A stretch of 9,053 nucleotides of DNA from Thiotrichales bacterium. Lineage in GTDB: Bacteria; Pseudomonadota; Gammaproteobacteria; Francisellales; CACEW01. Shown piece after piece: positions 6,533 through 9,053 of this stretch. The stretch spans positions 1 through 9,053 of the forward strand of contig JAHFRR010000049.1 of NCBI GenBank assembly GCA_023266165.1, given 5' to 3'. The notes under the pieces were generated by a model. The model was not told the DNA's origin and searched no databases. It was given only the letters and a program-made list of their open reading frames with translations. Position 1 is the first letter of the stretch; each line of letters opens with the position of its first letter. Made by a program: the position numbers and the translations under genes.

Positions 6533-7059
6533 CTTTACCTGCTTGGCACGAAGAGCCTATCTCACAGCGACATAATCGTGATACTTTTGATTGTGGTGAT
6601 AAGGCATTAAATGCGTTTCTGCAGCTTCATGCTCGTAAGAGTCATGAACGAGGAGGTGCTAAGACTTTTCTTGCAATTGCTGATGCCGATCTCAGCAAGG
6701 TGCTTGGGTTTTACAGTCTGAGCCCTGCATCTATTGCGTATGAATTCACACCAGAGACTGTTAGGCACGGGTTGGCACGTCATGAAGTCCCTGTGTTTAG
6801 ATTAGGGCGGCTGGCTGTAGCTTCTGCTTTTCAAGGGCAGGGCCTGGGTGGGCAGTTACTGTTAACAGCAGGTCGTCGCTGCCTGCTGGTCGCAGCACAG
6901 GCTGGTGGTGTTGCGCTTTTGATTGACGCAAAGAATGAGCGGGTTGCTGCATGGTATGCCAGTTATGGTGCAGTACCCTGTGTTGAATCTCCACTTTCCT
7001 TGTTATTGCCTTTTAAAACGCTCTACGCTGTTCTTGCAGGGATGGGACATCTTGATTAG
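6529..7059 (+). CDS. GNAT-family acetyltransferase toxin (TacT/AtaT-like)
   Basis: Toxins of this family use acetyl-CoA to acetylate the amino group of aminoacyl-tRNA, blocking translation. Which tRNA is hit here cannot be read from the sequence. The 176 residues match the family in size and order: HNRDTFDCGDKALNAFL (15-31), GFYSLSPASI (60-69), the beta-4 strand GRLAV (93-97), the acetyl-CoA pyrophosphate loop QGQGLG (102-107), LLIDAKNE (130-137) and AWYASYGAV (141-149), where Tyr143 aligns with the tyrosine considered catalytic in TacT. All key residues I can check are present, so the toxin looks active. ATG 6529 overlaps the antitoxin stop and has no Shine-Dalgarno sequence, so translation probably depends on coupling to the antitoxin. 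An ordinary GNAT enzyme is unlikely given this neighbour. Confidence 0.92.
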   Translation: MTLPAWHEEPISQRHNRDTFDCGDKALNAFLQLHARKSHERGGAKTFLAIADADLSKVLGFYSLSPASIAYEFTPETVRHGLARHEVPVFRLGRLAVASAFQGQGLGGQLLLTAGRRCLLVAAQAGGVALLIDAKNERVAAWYASYGAVPCVESPLSLLLPFKTLYAVLAGMGHLD

Positions 7060-7128
7060 ATCAATAGTGTCGAATTCACTAGAGTGTAAGACTTGAAAGC
7101 ATTGGCTGGCTCAAGAGATATGTGAACA
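7060..7128. other. Gap between convergent toxin and tag genes
   Basis: These 69 bp hold no gene. An imperfect hairpin (CTTGA at 7092 pairing with TCAAG at 7111, with an inner AGC/GCT stem) is present but has no U-tract on either strand, so I do not call a terminator. Confidence 0.5.
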
Positions 7129-7689
7129 TCAACCCCCATACCCTCCACACCCCACCCAATGATCATTGACCATGCCGACCGCTTGCATGAACGCATAGAC
7201 AATCGTTGAGCCTACAAACGTCATGCCGCGTTTTTTAAGATCTTGGGAAAGCGCATCGCTTTCGGATGTTGTGATGGGCACGTCTGAAAGGCTTTTCCAA
7301 TGGTTCTGGAGAGGTGTGTTGTTGACAAATCGCCACAGATATCTCTCGAAGGATCCAAACTCCGCTTGGAGTGTCAGAAAGACTTTTGCATTTTGACGTG
7401 CGCTGTAAATTTTCAAGCGATTGCGAATAATAGCTGGATTATCACGAAGTGCTTCGAGATCCTGATCTGTCATAGCAGCAACTTTGACAGGGTCAAATTG
7501 ATGGAAAGCCTGTCGATAGCCCTCTCGTCTTTTCAAGATGGTCTCCCAGCTTAGCCCCGCTTGCGCGCCTTCTAAAATCAGCATCTCAAACAAATGCCGA
7601 TCATCATACGAGGGCACTCCCCACTCTTGATCATGATACTGAGCATATAGGCTTTGATGGGGTTTATTGCCAAAGCAGCGGTTTTGCAT
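7129..7689 (-). CDS. tag: Tag: DNA-3-methyladenine glycosylase I
   Basis: Tag excises 3-methyladenine from alkylated DNA, starting base-excision repair. From ATG 7689 it has 186 residues (E. coli 187). It shows YHDQEWGVP (18-26), EGAQAGLSWETIL (40-52), the strongly conserved FHQFDPVKVAAM (62-73), SDALSQDLKKRGMTFVG (144-160) and MVNDHWVGC (173-181). The zinc site is intact: Cys5, His19, His177 and Cys181, in the same spacing as E. coli Cys4, His17, His175 and Cys179. Two ATGs occur in tandem (7692 and 7689); the second is preferred because GGGAG lies 7 nt away, against 4 nt for the first. The tail is glycine-rich (CGGYGG), and its codons form a G-quadruplex motif. The gene diverges from the hydrolase with only about 40 bp between starts. 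Confidence 0.96.
   Translation of the reverse strand: MQNRCFGNKPHQSLYAQYHDQEWGVPSYDDRHLFEMLILEGAQAGLSWETILKRREGYRQAFHQFDPVKVAAMTDQDLEALRDNPAIIRNRLKIYSARQNAKVFLTLQAEFGSFERYLWRFVNNTPLQNHWKSLSDVPITTSESDALSQDLKKRGMTFVGSTIVYAFMQAVGMVNDHWVGCGGYGG
7133..7157 (-). other. G-quadruplex-forming motif in the last codons of tag
   Basis: On the minus (coding) strand there are four G-runs of 3, 4, 3 and 5 (7155-7157, 7150-7153, 7141-7143, 7133-7137) with loops of 1, 6 and 3 nt, satisfying the canonical G3+N1-7 pattern. It ends just before the tag stop codon and would be present in the mRNA. Confidence 0.6.
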
Positions 7690-7695
7690 CATACT
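7667..7695 (+). promoter_or_regulatory. Candidate promoter of the alpha/beta-hydrolase
   Basis: TTGCCA (7667-7672, 5 of 6 matches to the -35 consensus) and CATACT (7690-7695, 4 of 6) are 17 bp apart. The predicted start near 7702 gives a leader of about 29 nt containing the GAGGAG site. It lies inside the 5' codons of tag on the opposite strand. Confidence 0.45.
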
Positions 7696-7700
7696 CTCCC
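7696..7700 (-). promoter_or_regulatory. Ribosome binding site of tag
   Basis: GGGAG on the minus strand is 6 nt from the ATG at 7689 but only 3 nt from the ATG at 7692, which favours the inner start. Confidence 0.6.
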
Positions 7701-7718
7701 TTGTTTACTTTACGGAGC

Positions 7719-7724
7719 GAGGAG
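7719..7724 (+). promoter_or_regulatory. Ribosome binding site that fixes the hydrolase start
   Basis: GAGGAG sits 6 nt before ATG 7731. An in-frame TTG at 7701 would add ten residues but lies upstream of this site, with none of its own. Confidence 0.8.
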
Positions 7725-7730
7725 TCTCTC

Positions 7731-8531
7731 ATGCCTATTGCAAAAGTCAACGGTATTCACCTCTATTACGAACAACACGGTCAGGGGGATGACCTGGTGT
7801 TGATCACGGGATTGTCATCCCATCACACCACGTGGTTTCAGATTTTAGGGCCATTGTCCGAGTATTTTAAAGTGACCATATTTGACAATCGAGGCTCTGG
7901 ACAATCTTCTCAACCCCATGAGCCTTATACGGCTGAGCTGATGGCGCAAGATGTTGCGGCTCTGATGGAACATCTACACATCCCCTCTGCATTTGTTGCA
8001 GGCCACTCTATGGGTGGTCAGATCTTACAGGCGTTGGCGGTACACTTCCCTGAAAAAGTCAGAGCGGGTGCGATCATGGGGTCTTCGCTTGCTTTTGCGA
8101 AAACCGCTCAAATGCAGTTTGTGACATCCACCAAGCTGATGATGGCAGGATTGAGTCTAGAGCTATTGTTAGAGGTGATCTTCCCGTGGATTTTTGGCAG
8201 TGAGTTTCTGAGAAACCCTGAGAAAGTCAATGCAGAGATCCAGCGTATCCGTCACAACCCCCATCCACAAAGCCCTGCAGGTTATCAAGGGCAAGTGCAT
8301 GCGTTGGGTGTTTTTGATTACTCGGCTCAAGCATCTCGCATAATGCAGCCCATGCTGGTATTGGGTGGCGCTGAGGATTTGTTGTCACCTCCAACGCATC
8401 AAGTTGCGCTCAACCAGATCCTACCCGATAGCACATTGAAGCTCTTGGATCAGTGTGGGCACATGATTCAACGTGAAAAGCCCGAAGCCTGTACCCAAGC
8501 GCTGATTCGGTTTTTTAAGTCGATCGCTTAA
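7731..8531 (+). CDS. Alpha/beta-hydrolase fold protein, substrate unknown
   Basis: This is a 266-residue soluble hydrolase with a complete fold signature but no clue to its substrate. Seen: N-terminal strands IAKVNGIHLYYEQHG (3-17), the oxyanion-region loop ITGLSSHHTTW (25-35), FDNRGSGQS (51-59), nucleophile elbow GHSMGG (91-96, Ser93), a helical cap of about 130-185, the acid in GGAEDLLSP (Asp216) and the histidine in CGHMIQREKPE (His244). The catalytic triad is therefore probably Ser93-Asp216-His244. The overall look is of the PcaD/BioH/haloperoxidase-like group, which is too broad to assign an ester, lactone or thioester. No signal peptide is visible. The start rests on a strong GAGGAG site. 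It diverges from tag, and its last 17 bp overlap the end of the convergent rlmKL gene. Confidence 0.9.
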   Translation: MPIAKVNGIHLYYEQHGQGDDLVLITGLSSHHTTWFQILGPLSEYFKVTIFDNRGSGQSSQPHEPYTAELMAQDVAALMEHLHIPSAFVAGHSMGGQILQALAVHFPEKVRAGAIMGSSLAFAKTAQMQFVTSTKLMMAGLSLELLLEVIFPWIFGSEFLRNPEKVNAEIQRIRHNPHPQSPAGYQGQVHALGVFDYSAQASRIMQPMLVLGGAEDLLSPPTHQVALNQILPDSTLKLLDQCGHMIQREKPEACTQALIRFFKSIA

Positions 8532-9053
8532 CGCGTATCTCAAATACATGATGTCGATTCTCATCACGTGCAAAATCCAGTGCAAGGGTTGCGTGAGAGA
8601 TGGCTTGAATCTCCAGGGTCTCTAGCTTTTCGAGATCGAGTTTGAAATTTTTGAGATTGCAAGAAAAAAATAAAACTCCCTGTGAGGTGAGTAGTTTCGT
8701 CGTTTTTAAAATTAAATCCACATGATCACGGGCGACATCCCAAGTACCCTCCATCCGTTTAGAGTTGGAAAACGCAGGTGGATTTAAAAAAATAACATCA
8801 AAGCGTCGGGTATCCTGGCCAATCCATTCTAAGCAATCTGCTTGAATCAGTTCGTGCGGGAAGTGTTGGAGTTGATTTAAGACAAAATTGCCGTGGCACC
8901 AGTTCAGATACGTGTTGGAGAGATCTACGCTGACAATCGATTTGGCTTGGTTCAGAGCGGCAAGCACGCTCACGGTACCGGTATAGGCAAAGAGATTGAG
9001 CAGGGATTTCCCCTGAGATGCCTGCGCGACGCGAGCACGTACTAGACGATGAT
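8515..9053 (-). CDS. rlmL: RlmKL: 23S rRNA guanine methyltransferase, C-terminal (RlmK) part, 5' end outside window
   Basis: The frame stays open to the window edge, giving the last 178 residues; the visible GTG at 8973 is internal, not a start. E. coli RlmKL is a fused enzyme making m2G2445 (N-terminal RlmL part) and m7G2069 (C-terminal RlmK part) in 23S rRNA. The fragment begins at the conserved HR(L/T)xR segment (1-5), then motif I NLFAYTG (19-25), motif II SVDLSNTYL (41-49), QADCLEW (70-76), motif IV NPPAFSNSKRM (90-100, where E. coli has DPPTFSNSKRM), and the tail DFARDENRHH (159-168). The SNSKRM and RDH signatures favour RlmKL over the related RlmI. Whether the RlmL half is fused upstream cannot be seen. 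The C-terminus overlaps the hydrolase gene by 17 bp. Confidence 0.88.
   Translation of the reverse strand, partial: HRLVRARVAQASQGKSLLNLFAYTGTVSVLAALNQAKSIVSVDLSNTYLNWCHGNFVLNQLQHFPHELIQADCLEWIGQDTRRFDVIFLNPPAFSNSKRMEGTWDVARDHVDLILKTTKLLTSQGVLFFSCNLKNFKLDLEKLETLEIQAISHATLALDFARDENRHHVFEIRVKRST

Noticed and set aside
6105..7090. Possible direct repeats flanking the toxin-antitoxin islet (AGTGT...AATT near 6110 and near 7072)
   Set aside because: The match is short and interrupted, compatible with chance, and no mobile-element gene or inverted termini accompany it.
7092..7115. Terminator between the toxin gene and tag
   Set aside because: The stem is short, has an internal loop, and is not followed by a T-run on either strand.
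7157..7168. 12-bp perfect palindrome CAATGATCATTG in tag
   Set aside because: It encodes the conserved VNDH segment of Tag, so codon constraint is enough to explain it.
7701..7730. TTG start for the alpha/beta-hydrolase
   Set aside because: The strong GAGGAG site lies inside this extension, 6 nt before ATG 7731, and the fold's first strand begins right after that ATG.
8971..8973. GTG as the start of the methyltransferase
   Set aside because: It would cut off the essential SAM motif NLFAYTG, which is encoded in the same frame just upstream and continues to the window edge.

Overview
The window is chromosomal DNA, most likely from a gammaproteobacterium. Base composition is roughly half G+C by eye. 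The evidence is an E. coli-type MurG, an ftsW?-murG-murC-murB run of the division/cell-wall (dcw) cluster, an SbcB-type exonuclease I, a FabV enoyl reductase, a Tag-type 3-methyladenine glycosylase and the C-terminal half of a fused RlmKL rRNA methyltransferase. ExoI and fused RlmKL are mainly gammaproteobacterial. murB directly after murC is, from general knowledge, the arrangement in Legionella/Coxiella-like lineages rather than E. coli. I cannot name the species.

Positions 1-3453 (+) hold the cell-wall block: the last codons of an upstream gene (probably ftsW), then murG, murC and murB. They are tightly spaced and murC/murB overlap by ATGA, which points to one transcript. MurC and MurB make and use the cytoplasmic UDP-MurNAc precursors, and MurG completes lipid II. 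The usual next genes (ddl, ftsQ, ftsA, ftsZ) are absent; instead murB runs 35 bp into the convergent sbcB.

Positions 3419-6079 (-) hold a two-gene unit, fabV then sbcB, 12 bp apart. FabV makes acyl chains in type II fatty-acid synthesis and ExoI degrades single-stranded DNA. Their pairing has no obvious functional logic. Positions 6080-6235 are a divergent control region with one candidate promoter for each direction and three TGTACA boxes.

Positions 6236-7059 (+) are the only clearly accessory part: a DUF1778 (ribbon-helix-helix) antitoxin and a GNAT acetyltransferase toxin overlapping by ATGA, a TacAT/AtaRT-type toxin-antitoxin operon. Its candidate promoter carries two TGTACA boxes suited to autorepression. 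A third box lies on the candidate fabV -10 element.

Positions 7129-9053 return to ordinary genes: tag (-), a divergent alpha/beta-hydrolase (+), and the 3' part of rlmKL (-), which overlaps the hydrolase tail by 17 bp. Almost every gene is intact and intergenic space is minimal. I see no IS element, prophage, CRISPR array, tRNA or rRNA. I did not find a convincingly new multi-gene system. The most interesting points are the shared TGTACA operator layout, the murB/sbcB overlap covering a probable catalytic codon, a G-quadruplex motif at the end of tag, and an over-represented hexamer (CCCTGC/GCAGGG).
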